A DNA stretch of 64,000 nucleotides, taken from Allobosea sp. LC85 (GTDB lineage: Bacteria; Pseudomonadota; Alphaproteobacteria; Rhizobiales; Beijerinckiaceae). Numbering within the stretch: the first letter of the stretch is position 1; each line of letters opens with the position of its first letter. The stretch spans positions 62,001-126,000 of the forward strand of contig NZ_JPKG01000040.1 in NCBI RefSeq assembly GCF_000735605.1, in the 5' to 3' direction. The translations under genes were made by a program, and so were the position numbers. Below the pieces are notes generated by a model. The model searched no databases and was not told the DNA's origin. It worked only from the letters and a program-made list of their open reading frames with translations. Below, piece by piece: positions 54,663-63,113 of the stretch.

Positions 54663-56039
54663 ATGACGCCTTGGCTGCCCGCTGCCCTGAACTATGTCTC
54701 GAGCTGGCTCGAATTCCAGCGCCGCCATCATGACCAGCCGGGCTGCGCTGTGGCCATCGCAAGCGGCCAGAAGATCGTCCTGGAGGCTGCCTTCGGTAGC
54801 GCCGACATCGAAACCGGCGAGCCGCTGACGCCGCGCCACGGCTTTCGCATCGCCTCGCATTCCAAGACCTTCACGGCAGCCGGAATCCTGCGGCTGGTCG
54901 AGGCAGGCCGCATCAGGCTCGATGACAAGGTCGGCAGTTTTGTCCCCGGACTGCATCCTGACGTCGCCGCCGTGACCCTGGCGCAATTGCTCTCGAACAG
55001 TGCCGGCCTGACCCGAGACGGCGCCAACAATGGCCAGTTCTTCGACCGCAAGCCCTATCTCAGCAAGGACGAGCTGATCGCCGATCTCTCGGTTGCGCAA
55101 CCCTTTCCGCCCTCGCAGCGCTTCAAATACTCGAACCATGGCTTCGGCCTTCTCGGCCTCGTCATCGAAGCGGTGACGGGCCGGGCCTATCGTGACTGGA
55201 TTGCCGATGAGGTCGTCGCCCCTGCGGAGTTGAGCGAAACCCGGCCTGATATCGGTCTCTGGGCAGACCGCCCCATGGCCAGGGGTCACAGCCCCAGGAT
55301 GCCGCTCGGGCGCAGGGTGGTCATTCCCGGAGACAACCCCGGACACGCCATGACCTCTGCCGCCGGCTTCGTGGCCACTGCAGCGGACGTCGCACGTTAC
55401 TTCGCGCAGCTCTCCCCGCGGGCAGAGCACAGTATCCTGTCTCCGCTCAGCCGCCGCGAGATGAGCCGCCGCCTCTGGCCGGATGACGAAGCCAGCCTTG
55501 GCCGCCATTACGGCCTTGGCACGATTTCCGGCGGACATGGCGACTGGAAATGGTTCGGCCATTCCGGCGGCTTCCAGGGCTTCATCACCCGCACCGTCGT
55601 TCTGCCGCAGCAGGGCCTGACGATCTCGGTCCTGACCAACGCCATTGACGGGCTGGCCCATCAATGGCTCGACGGCATCATCCACATTTTCCGGACGTTC
55701 TCGAAAGAGGGTGGCCCCTCCCCCCAGACGGAAGGCTGGGTTGGGCGCTGGTGGAGCATCTGGGCCTGCGGCGATCTCGTCCCCGTCAGCAACAAGGTGT
55801 TCTGCGCCAGCCCGACCCTCTTCACTCCCTTCCTCGACGCCGGCGAGATCACGGTCGAGGCTCCTGACCAAGGCCGCGTGAGCAAGGCGTCGGGCTTCAA
55901 CAGTCCAGGCGAGACAGCACGCCTGGTCCGCGACGGCACCGGCGCAATCGAGTCGGTCTGGCTCGGCGGCGCCCACCTCGTCTCCGAACATGCGCTGCGC
56001 GCCGAGATGCTCGATCGCTATGCAAAGGGCAGCACCTAG
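54663..56039 (+). CDS. Serine hydrolase, beta-lactamase/class C-like family
   Basis: About 458 residues from MTPWLPAALNYVSSWLEFQR; an ATG at 54648 is an alternative. The penicillin-binding-fold catalytic motifs are S-x-x-K in IASHSKTFTAAG, YxN in FKYSNHGFGLLG and the His/Ser-Gly motif WFGHSGGFQGF. No signal peptide is visible. The last ~110 residues (from ~350) form a separate domain of beta character. Members are esterases, D-aminopeptidases or PBP-like proteins; the substrate is not predictable. Confidence 0.87.
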   Translation: MTPWLPAALNYVSSWLEFQRRHHDQPGCAVAIASGQKIVLEAAFGSADIETGEPLTPRHGFRIASHSKTFTAAGILRLVEAGRIRLDDKVGSFVPGLHPDVAAVTLAQLLSNSAGLTRDGANNGQFFDRKPYLSKDELIADLSVAQPFPPSQRFKYSNHGFGLLGLVIEAVTGRAYRDWIADEVVAPAELSETRPDIGLWADRPMARGHSPRMPLGRRVVIPGDNPGHAMTSAAGFVATAADVARYFAQLSPRAEHSILSPLSRREMSRRLWPDDEASLGRHYGLGTISGGHGDWKWFGHSGGFQGFITRTVVLPQQGLTISVLTNAIDGLAHQWLDGIIHIFRTFSKEGGPSPQTEGWVGRWWSIWACGDLVPVSNKVFCASPTLFTPFLDAGEITVEAPDQGRVSKASGFNSPGETARLVRDGTGAIESVWLGGAHLVSEHALRAEMLDRYAKGST

Positions 56040-56196
56040 GCGGCCGGACTGACTCAGGAAAGCAACTGCCTGAACCTCTTGCGGATCGCCGTGACATCGA
56101 TAGTCACGACCTTCCGCAGGCCGCGTGCCACCCGAGCCCCGCGCGATACAGCGGGGAGTTCACGCATGGCCGCAGGAGCGTGCAGAGGTGCCGCCC

Positions 56197-56643
56197 TTAT
56201 CGTGTCGTTACGGTCACCAGCGCCGTAACCGGTTTTCCGTCCACCAGGATGGGACGATGGTGATCATCCGCAAGCAGTATCCCGACGACATGTGTGCCGG
56301 TTGAGACGGGGCAATGCCCGAAGCGAGCCTTGATCAGCTCGCCGCCGAAGTCGCTGTTCATGCTGTTGTACGGGCGGCCGGGGATGTTGCAGGTGTCGCC
56401 GTCAGGATCGATCTTCATGTGAACGTGGCCGCATTGCCGGCTCTCGCCGCATTGCCCGGCGGGACGCAGCGCGAAGTTGCTTTTCACGACTACGCCGATC
56501 GCCTTCTCCGGATCGTCGCCCAAATTGATGATAATTCCGGCCTTAGGCCAGACGATTTCAAGCATTGGACGTTCCTGTGCCTGTGCGGCCGAGAGTGAGA
56601 GCGCCATCAAGGCCAAGCTGATTTTCAGAACAGAACTGAGCAT
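56197..56643 (-). CDS. Exported protein of unknown function, likely TetR-controlled
   Basis: A 148-residue protein with a signal peptide (MLSSVLKISLALMALSLSAA then QAQE). The mature part has four cysteines (GQCGESRQCGHVHMKIDPDG, DTCNIPG, GHCPVSTG) and ends HVVGILLADDHHRPILVDGK then VTALVTV. The His-rich GTHVVGILLADDHH pattern recalls DUF4399-type periplasmic proteins, but the match is not firm. It is transcribed divergently from the TetR gene across a 97-bp region with two palindromes. Confidence 0.7.
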   Translation of the reverse strand: MLSSVLKISLALMALSLSAAQAQERPMLEIVWPKAGIIINLGDDPEKAIGVVVKSNFALRPAGQCGESRQCGHVHMKIDPDGDTCNIPGRPYNSMNSDFGGELIKARFGHCPVSTGTHVVGILLADDHHRPILVDGKPVTALVTVTTR

Positions 56644-56656
56644 GGGGAATCTCCTA

Positions 56657-56714
56657 TGTAATCATTGATTACACCAATGGCGTCCTCCTGCAAGGAAAAT
56701 AATCTCTGATTACA
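56657..56714. promoter_or_regulatory. Two putative TetR operators
   Basis: A perfect palindrome TGTAATC-att-GATTACA (56657-56673) and a second near-palindrome TAATC-tct-GATTA within 56700-56714 lie 27 bp apart in the divergent promoter region. The half-site (T)GTAATC is shared. The local sequence is AT-rich, as expected for overlapping promoters. The site pair probably lets the TetR protein control itself and the exported protein. Confidence 0.7.
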
Positions 56715-56740
56715 TTTTGGCTTCATGGTAACGGTCGGGC

Positions 56741-57394
56741 ATGACCAAGCTCCCGCATTCCGAGAACGCCGAACGCCCTAGGCGCTACCACCACGGCAAT
56801 CTGGTCGAAGCCCTGATCGCCGCGACAGTAGAAATAATCGAAGAACGCGGCGTCGAGCAGGTGTCCGTCCGCGAAGCCGCAAAGCGCGCCGGGGTATCGC
56901 CAGGAGCGCCGTTTCGGCATTTCCGTTCGAAAGCCGCGCTCTTGACTGCCGTTGCCGAGCAGGCAATGAGCCGGTTGACGGACGCCGTCGCCGAGTCTCA
57001 GTCAAACGCCGGCAGTGGGGAGCCGTTGGCCGCTTTTGAGGCCATCGGACAAGGCTACCTTCGGTGGGCGATCGCTAACCCCACCCATTTCGAGATCATC
57101 AGTTCCCGGACCCTGATCGACTTCGACGCTTCCGCGAGTCTGCGCAGCCAGAACGAAGCGATCCGGCAGGTGATGATCGATCTGCTGACCAGGGCCCGCG
57201 AACGAGGTCAGCTCGCCGAGGGGCTGGACTTCGACCATCTGGTGCTGGCGGCCCGCGCGCTCGTCTATGGCCTCGCTCGCATGGCGATCGACGGACATTT
57301 TCCGGAATGGCACCCCACCGAGCCGCCGTCGCAGGCCATGAGGCTTGCCCTTCGCCTGTTCATTGGCCGAGTAACAGCGCGGTCATCATCGTAA
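56741..57394 (+). CDS. TetR/AcrR-family transcriptional regulator
   Basis: A 217-residue repressor-type protein. The N-terminal helix-turn-helix (RRYHHGNLVEALIAATVEII, EERGVEQVSVREAAKRAGVS, PGAPFRHFRSKAAL) is typical; the RYHHGNL opening is that of the subgroup with a WHG-type C-terminal domain. The ligand pocket is in the helical C-terminal region (GYLRWAIANPTHFEIISSRT). Divergent from the exported protein gene with two palindromic sites between. Confidence 0.9.
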   Translation: MTKLPHSENAERPRRYHHGNLVEALIAATVEIIEERGVEQVSVREAAKRAGVSPGAPFRHFRSKAALLTAVAEQAMSRLTDAVAESQSNAGSGEPLAAFEAIGQGYLRWAIANPTHFEIISSRTLIDFDASASLRSQNEAIRQVMIDLLTRARERGQLAEGLDFDHLVLAARALVYGLARMAIDGHFPEWHPTEPPSQAMRLALRLFIGRVTARSSS

Positions 57395-57423
57395 TCCGGG
57401 GCTTCTCTCCCCGTATTTGAGTG

Positions 57424-57454
57424 CCTTCAAGAGCGCGGAGAAGGCTCTTGAAGG
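57424..57454. terminator. Hairpin between convergent genes
   Basis: A perfect 11-bp inverted repeat CCTTCAAGAGC/GCTCTTGAAGG with a 9-base loop lies between the TetR stop and the SHMT-family stop, which converge. No T-run follows on either strand, so termination here would be weak or Rho-assisted. Confidence 0.5.
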
Positions 57455-57496
57455 GACCTGCGTCTGTTTCATTCAACCTGGCGGACCACCGCCACA

Positions 57497-58819
57497 TCAG
57501 CGCATGAAGTGCAGCTTCGTGAAACGGCTGCGCAAGGCCGTGACATCCTGTGCGACAGCCTCAGCGGGTCGAGCACCGCTCAGACCTTCAGCGATGTAGC
57601 CGGCGAGCTCAGGCATGTCGGCGGGCGTCATGCCAAAGCGCACGATCTCGGGCGTCCCGAGCCGCAGGCCATTGACGTCGCCTGCGACGGGCGCGATCGG
57701 CAGGCCGATACCGCAGCTCAGGATATTGACCTCGCGAAGCCGTTTCGCTGCCGCCTGCCCGCCACCGCAAGGGGCGGCCTCGATGGCGAACTGATGCGAT
57801 GTCGTGATGCCGCGATCGCGAGCAAAGACCGGCACCTGCCGCTCGACAAGGGCATCGGCCAGCACCTTCGCGGTCTGCGCCATCATATCTGCGTAGGCGC
57901 GGCCATGGGCCTTCCAGTCGAGCAGCGTGATGGCGAGAGACGCGGATTTTGCCGCGTCGAAATTGGCGGTCAAGCCGGGATAGGCGATGGCATCGAGTTT
58001 TCTGGCGAGGTCGGCGTCATTGGTGACGATCAGGCCCGAAGGCGGGCCACCCAGGCTCTTATAGGTGCTCATCGTCATCAGATGTGCCCCCTCCTGCAGC
58101 GGTTGCTGCCAGGCGTGGCCGGCAATCATGCCGGACATATGCGCGGCATCGAACAGCACAATCGCCCCGACCTCGTCCGCGATGGCACGGATTTCACGGA
58201 TCGGGTGCGCGAACAGGTTGAGGCTGCCGCCGATGCTGATCAGCTTCGGGCGGAGTCGCAGTGCGTCCTCACGCAGTCTGCCGAGATCGACGGTGTAGTT
58301 CAGTGGATCGACCGGTGCGGGATGGGTGATGATGCCGTAAAGCCCGGCCGCACCGGCACCATGATGAGTGACATGGCCGCCGATATCGCCGGGCGGCGCG
58401 ATGATGCAGTCCCCCGCTTTCGCCACTGCCATGAAGGCATAGAGATTGGCGATGGCACCCGATGGCACTCGGATTTCCGCATATCGGGCGCCAAAGACCT
58501 GTGCTGCAAGCTCTGCAGCGATGATCTCGATCTTCTCGATCGCCTCGAGCCCCATCTCGTATTTGTCGCCGGGGTAGCCGAGCGAGGGCCGCGCTCCCAG
58601 GCCGGCCGATAACGCCGCCTCCGCCTTCGGGTTCATGATATTGGTTGCAGGGTTGAGATTGACGCAGTCGCGCTCATGGATCGCACGATTCTCCGTCGTC
58701 AATGCGTGGATCGCCCGTTCGGTCGCATCGAGATCCTGCAAGGCGACGGTCTCGGCGACCGTGAGCACGTAATCCTCGCTTGCCGCTGGCACCCAGTCGC
58801 GCCTGCCCAACGCCGCCAT
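57497..58819 (-). CDS. SHMT-family PLP enzyme, atypical
   Basis: A 440-residue fold-type I PLP enzyme of the serine hydroxymethyltransferase family. Conserved features are LGYPGDKYEMG, GGHVTHHGAG, LFDAAHMSGMIAGHAW (PLP Asp and His) and GLRLGTPEIVRFG, with the substrate-carboxylate Arg. The Schiff-base Lys is in MSTYKSLGGPPSGL: the residue before it is Tyr, where canonical GlyA has His (T-H-K-T). Relatives with such changes include alpha-methylserine and transaldolase-type enzymes, so classical folate-linked glycine synthesis is not assured. Start at ATG 58817-58819; divergent from a GcvA-type regulator. Confidence 0.82.
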   Translation of the reverse strand: MAALGRRDWVPAASEDYVLTVAETVALQDLDATERAIHALTTENRAIHERDCVNLNPATNIMNPKAEAALSAGLGARPSLGYPGDKYEMGLEAIEKIEIIAAELAAQVFGARYAEIRVPSGAIANLYAFMAVAKAGDCIIAPPGDIGGHVTHHGAGAAGLYGIITHPAPVDPLNYTVDLGRLREDALRLRPKLISIGGSLNLFAHPIREIRAIADEVGAIVLFDAAHMSGMIAGHAWQQPLQEGAHLMTMSTYKSLGGPPSGLIVTNDADLARKLDAIAYPGLTANFDAAKSASLAITLLDWKAHGRAYADMMAQTAKVLADALVERQVPVFARDRGITTSHQFAIEAAPCGGGQAAAKRLREVNILSCGIGLPIAPVAGDVNGLRLGTPEIVRFGMTPADMPELAGYIAEGLSGARPAEAVAQDVTALRSRFTKLHFMR

Positions 58820-58946
58820 GTCCGTTTCTCCATCCGGTCGAACCGCAACGCGCGGAACGCCGTGATTGGAGCCGTTTGCCGCGACTGGCGCAAACGAGTT
58901 ATCGTCGCCGCGAGACGGAGAAAATCTAAGGCTCCGACAGGTTGCC

Positions 58947-59849
58947 ATGCCCGTGACGCCGCCACGCCCGCGCTTGCCCCCGCTCAACGCGCTGCGCGCC
59001 TTCGAGGCTGCGGCGCGCTGCGAGAGTTTTGCCAAGGCAGCAGACGAACTCGGAGTGACGGCTGGTGCGGTGACGCAGCAGATTCGGCAGTTGGAGGCCG
59101 CGCTCGGGGTCGAACTGTTCCGGCGGTTGCCACAAGGCGTCGCCCTGACACCGGCTGCCCGGGCGGCGCTGCCGCGCCTCAGCCGCGGCTTCGATCTGCT
59201 GGCATCGTCGATGCAGGAACTGGGCGGCGGGCATGAGAGCCGAACGCTCATCATCGCCGCCCTGCCCTGCATCGCCCAGCTATGGCTCTCACCGCGTCTT
59301 GCCGGGCTTCAACAAGCGTTCCCCGGATTGCAGGTCTCGGTCTCGGCCATGGAGCAGCCACCGAACGCAAGGCACGAGCTTTGCGACATCGCCATCTTCT
59401 ATCTTGCGGAAGGCGAGGTCGCCCCACCGGCGCTCGCGCTCGACCCTGATGCGATCACACCGGTCTGCTCTCCCGCCGTCGCATCCCGGCTCCGAACCGT
59501 TGCCGGCCTGGCCCATGAGACCCTGCTGCACGACGCGGTCTGGCGCAACGACTGGGCGCGCTGGCTGGCTTCCATCGATGCCCGCGAGATCGTCGACCCG
59601 GCGCGCGGCCCGTCATTCTCGCTCTACAGCGTCGCGCTCGATGCTGCGCTGTCAGGCGCGGGCGTGCTGATGGGCCGGCTCAGCCTGCTCCAGCCCCATC
59701 TTGCCGATGGCCGGCTGGTTGCACCGCTCGCACCTGCGTTGGCGACACCGGACCGGATGACCCTGCTGCTGCCGGCGCAAGGCCATCCACGCCGCAAGGA
59801 GGTAGCGGATTGGCTGCAGACGTCCGGGCGGGATGGTGCTCAGATGTGA
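58947..59849 (+). CDS. LysR-family regulator, GcvA type
   Basis: A 300-residue LysR protein. The opening RLPPLNALRAFEAAARCESF then AKAADELGVTAGAVTQQIRQ is the winged-helix pattern of the GcvA subgroup, followed by the periplasmic-binding-like effector domain (LIIAALPCIAQLWLSPRLAG). The start is the ATG at 58947; an upstream extension lies in the promoter region. Divergent from the SHMT-family gene across 127 bp, which suggests that it regulates it. Its stop overlaps the cysE stop by 10 bp. Confidence 0.9.
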   Translation: MPVTPPRPRLPPLNALRAFEAAARCESFAKAADELGVTAGAVTQQIRQLEAALGVELFRRLPQGVALTPAARAALPRLSRGFDLLASSMQELGGGHESRTLIIAALPCIAQLWLSPRLAGLQQAFPGLQVSVSAMEQPPNARHELCDIAIFYLAEGEVAPPALALDPDAITPVCSPAVASRLRTVAGLAHETLLHDAVWRNDWARWLASIDAREIVDPARGPSFSLYSVALDAALSGAGVLMGRLSLLQPHLADGRLVAPLAPALATPDRMTLLLPAQGHPRRKEVADWLQTSGRDGAQM

Positions 59850-60688
59850 GCGCCGCAGTCCCCGGCGAGAATCTGATCCATGGAGCGCGACGGCTCGGCG
59901 CAACCGGCTTCGCCGACCACCTTCGCCGGCACACCGGCGACGGTGGTGTTGCGCGGAACCGCAGTGAGTACGACTGAACCGGCTGCGACACGGGCGCATT
60001 TGCCGACTTCGATATTGCCGAGGATCTTGGCGCCGGCGCCGATCAGGACACCCTTGCGGATCTTCGGATGGCGGTCGCCGCACTCCTTGCCGGTGCCGCC
60101 CAGCGTCACATCCTGCAGCATCGAGACATCGTCCTCGATCACAGTCGTCTCGCCGACCACGAGGCCCGTCGCATGGTCCAGGAAAATGCCCTTGCCGATG
60201 CGCGCTGCAGGATTGATGTCGGTCTGGAATACTTCGGAGGAACGGCTCTGCAGATAAAGCGCGAAGTCGCGCCGCCCTTGCTTGAGGAGCCAATGCGCCA
60301 GCCGATGGCCCTGCAGGGCGTGGAAGCCCTTGAAGAAGAGCACGGGCTCGATCAGCCGGTTGCAGGCCGGGTCACGGTCGAGCACCGCCAGGACATCCGC
60401 ACGCATGCCCTGGGCGATCTCGGGGTCCGCAGCGATGGCCTCGGCAAAGGCCTGCTCGATCAAATCCGCCCCAAGCGCGGGATGCGCGAGCCGCGCCGCC
60501 ACGCGATGGCTGATCACCGCCTCGAAACTCGGCTGGTTGAGAATCGAGGCCAGAATCAGGTTGCCCAGCGCCGGCTCGATGCTGAGCGCTTGTTCGGCCT
60601 CGCGCCGCAGCCGGGTCCAAACCGGATCGACCCTGTCGAGCCCGGTGACCGGATGGCGCGATTCTACGACGGAGCGCCCTGACGGCAT
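59840..60688 (-). CDS. cysE: Serine O-acetyltransferase
   Basis: Transfers acetyl from acetyl-CoA to serine, the first step of cysteine synthesis. The 282-residue product has the N-terminal helical domain (WTRLRREAEQALSIEPALGN) and a left-handed beta-helix with DINPAARIGKGIFLDHATGL (catalytic His and Asp), DVSMLQDVTLGGTGKECGDR and HPKIRKGVLIGAGAKILGNI. The C-terminal tail (SRSMDQILAGDCGAHI) ends in Ile, as is typical of SATs that bind cysteine synthase. Convergent with the LysR gene. Confidence 0.95.
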   Translation of the reverse strand: MPSGRSVVESRHPVTGLDRVDPVWTRLRREAEQALSIEPALGNLILASILNQPSFEAVISHRVAARLAHPALGADLIEQAFAEAIAADPEIAQGMRADVLAVLDRDPACNRLIEPVLFFKGFHALQGHRLAHWLLKQGRRDFALYLQSRSSEVFQTDINPAARIGKGIFLDHATGLVVGETTVIEDDVSMLQDVTLGGTGKECGDRHPKIRKGVLIGAGAKILGNIEVGKCARVAAGSVVLTAVPRNTTVAGVPAKVVGEAGCAEPSRSMDQILAGDCGAHI

Positions 60689-60875
60689 GATCGTTCTCCG
60701 GAATACGGTGTGTTTCAGAACCGCACTCTAGCACGGCGGCATGCTGCAATGCCAAACAAGAACGCTGGCATGTCCTGCCCTGACCGCAGGGAGACTGGGG
60801 ATCAACTCTGGAACACCACCCCGCAAACCATTGCATCCGCAGTTGTTTCATCGGGGGGGGGCGTAAAGCGTCGGC

Positions 60876-61643
60876 TTAGAGCCACCTCAGGAAATCGAGC
60901 ACCGCCTGCTTGTGGGTCTTGTCCCCGACTGCGAGGTTGTGATCGCGCCCCTCGATCCCGAAAGCCTCCGCATTCGGGATGAGCGCTGCGAGTTCCTGCC
61001 CGGAGCCCGCGACATCGTCCTTCGTTCCGACGCTGATCAGGGTCGGCATCACGATACGTCCGACCTCGTCTGGCGTGAGCGTCTGGCGCGATCCACGAAT
61101 GCAGGCTGCGAGCGCCTTGAGATCGCTTTTGTTGGCGTCCGCAAAGGCGCGGAACATCCGCTGCATCGAATCGCTCAGCACATCGAGGGAGGGCGCCTCC
61201 ATCGCGTCGGCAATGCCGAGCGGCAGGCCGACGCCCTCGACGAGATGGATGCCGAGTCCGCCGAGCAGCAGCGAGCGCAAGCGCTGCGGATGGGCAAGCG
61301 CGAGATGGGCCGAGATGCGCGCGCCCATCGAATAACCCATCACGTCGGCCCGCGCGATCTCGAGGTGATCCATCAGACGGCGCACATCCTCCGCCATGAT
61401 GTGCGAGGAATAGGCTTCCGGCTCATGAGGTTTATCGCTCTGGCCATGGCCGCGATTGTCGAGCGCAACGACCCGGTAACCCACATGGGTCAATGTCTTC
61501 GTCCACTGCGTATTGACCCAGTTGACCATATGGCTGGAGGCAAAGCCATGGACGAGAATGATGCTCTCGCCGCGCGGCGCGTCATTGGTCGGGGCGAGGT
61601 CGATGAAAGCAAGATTGATGCCGTCCGAGGAGAATTTCTGCAT
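60876..61643 (-). CDS. Alpha/beta hydrolase
   Basis: A 255-residue cytoplasmic hydrolase. The oxyanion HGFASS loop, nucleophile elbow VMGYSMGARISAHL (GxSxG), Asp in SVGTKDDVAGSG and His in GRDHNLAVGDK form a complete triad. VVALDNRGHGQSDKP is the usual strand 4 motif. Esterase, C-C hydrolase or haloperoxidase-like activity are all possible. It is upstream-isolated and divergent from the DUF1624 gene. Confidence 0.87.
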   Translation of the reverse strand: MQKFSSDGINLAFIDLAPTNDAPRGESIILVHGFASSHMVNWVNTQWTKTLTHVGYRVVALDNRGHGQSDKPHEPEAYSSHIMAEDVRRLMDHLEIARADVMGYSMGARISAHLALAHPQRLRSLLLGGLGIHLVEGVGLPLGIADAMEAPSLDVLSDSMQRMFRAFADANKSDLKALAACIRGSRQTLTPDEVGRIVMPTLISVGTKDDVAGSGQELAALIPNAEAFGIEGRDHNLAVGDKTHKQAVLDFLRWL

Positions 61644-61737
61644 GGCACGTCGCGGAAGCTGCGGGGGTCTGCTTCACCTGCCATGCAGGAGCGACTTTGT
61701 GTAGCTGTGTTTCCGCCGCTTGCCTATGAAGACTGAT

Positions 61738-62703
61738 ATGAGCCACGCCGAGACGGCCCCGACATCGCCGCTTCCACGCCGCCGGATCGACCTTGTCGAT
61801 CTTGCCCGCGGCCTCGCTCTGCTGGCGATGTTCGTCTACCACTTCGCCTATGATCTTTCCCATTTCGATCTGATTGCAACCGATGTCCCCGCTCATCCCG
61901 GCTGGAGCGCCTTCGCGCGCCTGATCGCCGGTTCCTTCCTGACCATCGTCGGCTTCAACCTGGTGCTGGCGACGCGCGAGGGCCTGAACCGCCCCGCCTA
62001 TTTCCGCCGGCTGGCCATGGTCGCGGGCGCTGCGGCGCTGGTCACGATCGCGACCTGGTTCGCCATGCCGGGGAGCTTCATCTACTTCGGCATCCTCCAC
62101 CATATCGCGCTCGCCAGCGTGCTCGCCCTGCCCTTCCTGCGGCTGCCGGCCTTTGTGCTGCTCCTGTTCAGCGCCCTGTTTTTCGCGCTGCCGCTGTTTC
62201 CTCCGCCGCAAGTGCTCGACCAGCCTTGGCTGCTCTGGCTCGGCTTCGCTCATATCTCCAGGTCAACCGCCGATTTCGTGCCGATCGTGCCCTGGTTCGG
62301 CTGTGTGCTGGCAGGCATGTTTCTCGGAAAGATAGCGCTGGCCAAGCAGGGAAGTTGGAGCAACTGGCAGGCGCGCTCGTTTCCGGCTCGCGTCATCGCC
62401 TGGGGCGGGCGGAACAGCTTGAGCGTCTACCTGCTGCACCAGCCGATCTTCATTGGAGTGTTGTTCATCGTCATGCGGCTGGCCGTCGGCCCCGAGCAGG
62501 AAGCCCGCCCGTTTCTGATCTCCTGCCTGCGCAGCTGTGTCAGCGCCGAAACCTCTCTGCAAGTGTGCGAGAAGGCGTGCAACTGCGCGATCGATGGCCT
62601 CAAGCGCGAGGGACTCTGGCGGAAGGTTCTGTCGAACACGCTCACCCGTGACGAAAGCGCGCGCACCGGATCCATTGCAGGCGCTTGCTTCCGGGCGCCC
62701 TGA
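61738..62703 (+). CDS. DUF1624 membrane protein (acyltransferase-like)
   Basis: About 321 residues; ATG at 61726 is an alternative start. RRIDLVDLARGLALLAMFVY then HFAYDLSHFDL is the DUF1624 / heparan-alpha-glucosaminide N-acetyltransferase-like catalytic start (R-x-D-x-x-R-G). About seven spans follow, with ILHHIALASVLAL and GRNSLSVYLLHQPIFIGVLF. After the last span is a soluble tail of ~80 residues, with five cysteines in its first ~25 residues (SCLRSC..., VCEKACNCAIDG), longer than I would expect. The acyl acceptor is unknown. Confidence 0.8.
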   Translation: MSHAETAPTSPLPRRRIDLVDLARGLALLAMFVYHFAYDLSHFDLIATDVPAHPGWSAFARLIAGSFLTIVGFNLVLATREGLNRPAYFRRLAMVAGAAALVTIATWFAMPGSFIYFGILHHIALASVLALPFLRLPAFVLLLFSALFFALPLFPPPQVLDQPWLLWLGFAHISRSTADFVPIVPWFGCVLAGMFLGKIALAKQGSWSNWQARSFPARVIAWGGRNSLSVYLLHQPIFIGVLFIVMRLAVGPEQEARPFLISCLRSCVSAETSLQVCEKACNCAIDGLKREGLWRKVLSNTLTRDESARTGSIAGACFRAP

Positions 62704-62776
62704 GGCGCTTGCGCACACTGGCGCAGGCCGGCGTGACGGGTTAGAGGTGGGGCAAATCAACGCAAGAGCATGATCC

Positions 62777-63028
62777 ATGGCCGATACGGGCATCCCGCAT
62801 TTCCATAACCAGCCCGGCGTTGCCGTCATCCATGTCGGCGCGAAGGAGTTCATGTGCATCGGGGCCAAGCCACCCTTCGATCACCCGCATGTCTTCCTCG
62901 ACATGGGCTCGGACGGCGAGATCATCTGCCCCTATTGCTCGACCTTGTTCAAATACGCCCCCTCGCTCTCGGCAGGCGCCTGCACACCGCCGGAATGCGC
63001 CCATCACGAGGCAGTCAAGGCAGCGTGA
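62777..63028 (+). CDS. Zinc-finger domain protein (NDUFS6-like)
   Basis: An 83-residue soluble protein: KEFMCIGAKPPFDHPHVFLD, then GSDGEIICPYCSTLFKY. The Cys, His and Cys-x-x-Cys ligands match the small zinc-binding family homologous to the NDUFS6/13-kDa subunit of mitochondrial complex I, present as a stand-alone gene in Alphaproteobacteria. The C-terminal Ala/Cys tail is extra. It lies 86 bp upstream of the FAD monooxygenase, and the two may be cotranscribed. Confidence 0.88.
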   Translation: MADTGIPHFHNQPGVAVIHVGAKEFMCIGAKPPFDHPHVFLDMGSDGEIICPYCSTLFKYAPSLSAGACTPPECAHHEAVKAA

Positions 63029-63113
63029 CGGGCGCCGGCGTTCAAGACGCCCACCGCTTCCCATCGCGACCGGTCGTGCCGGTCGCCGGCGCATCCGATT
63101 GCCGAAGACAGCC

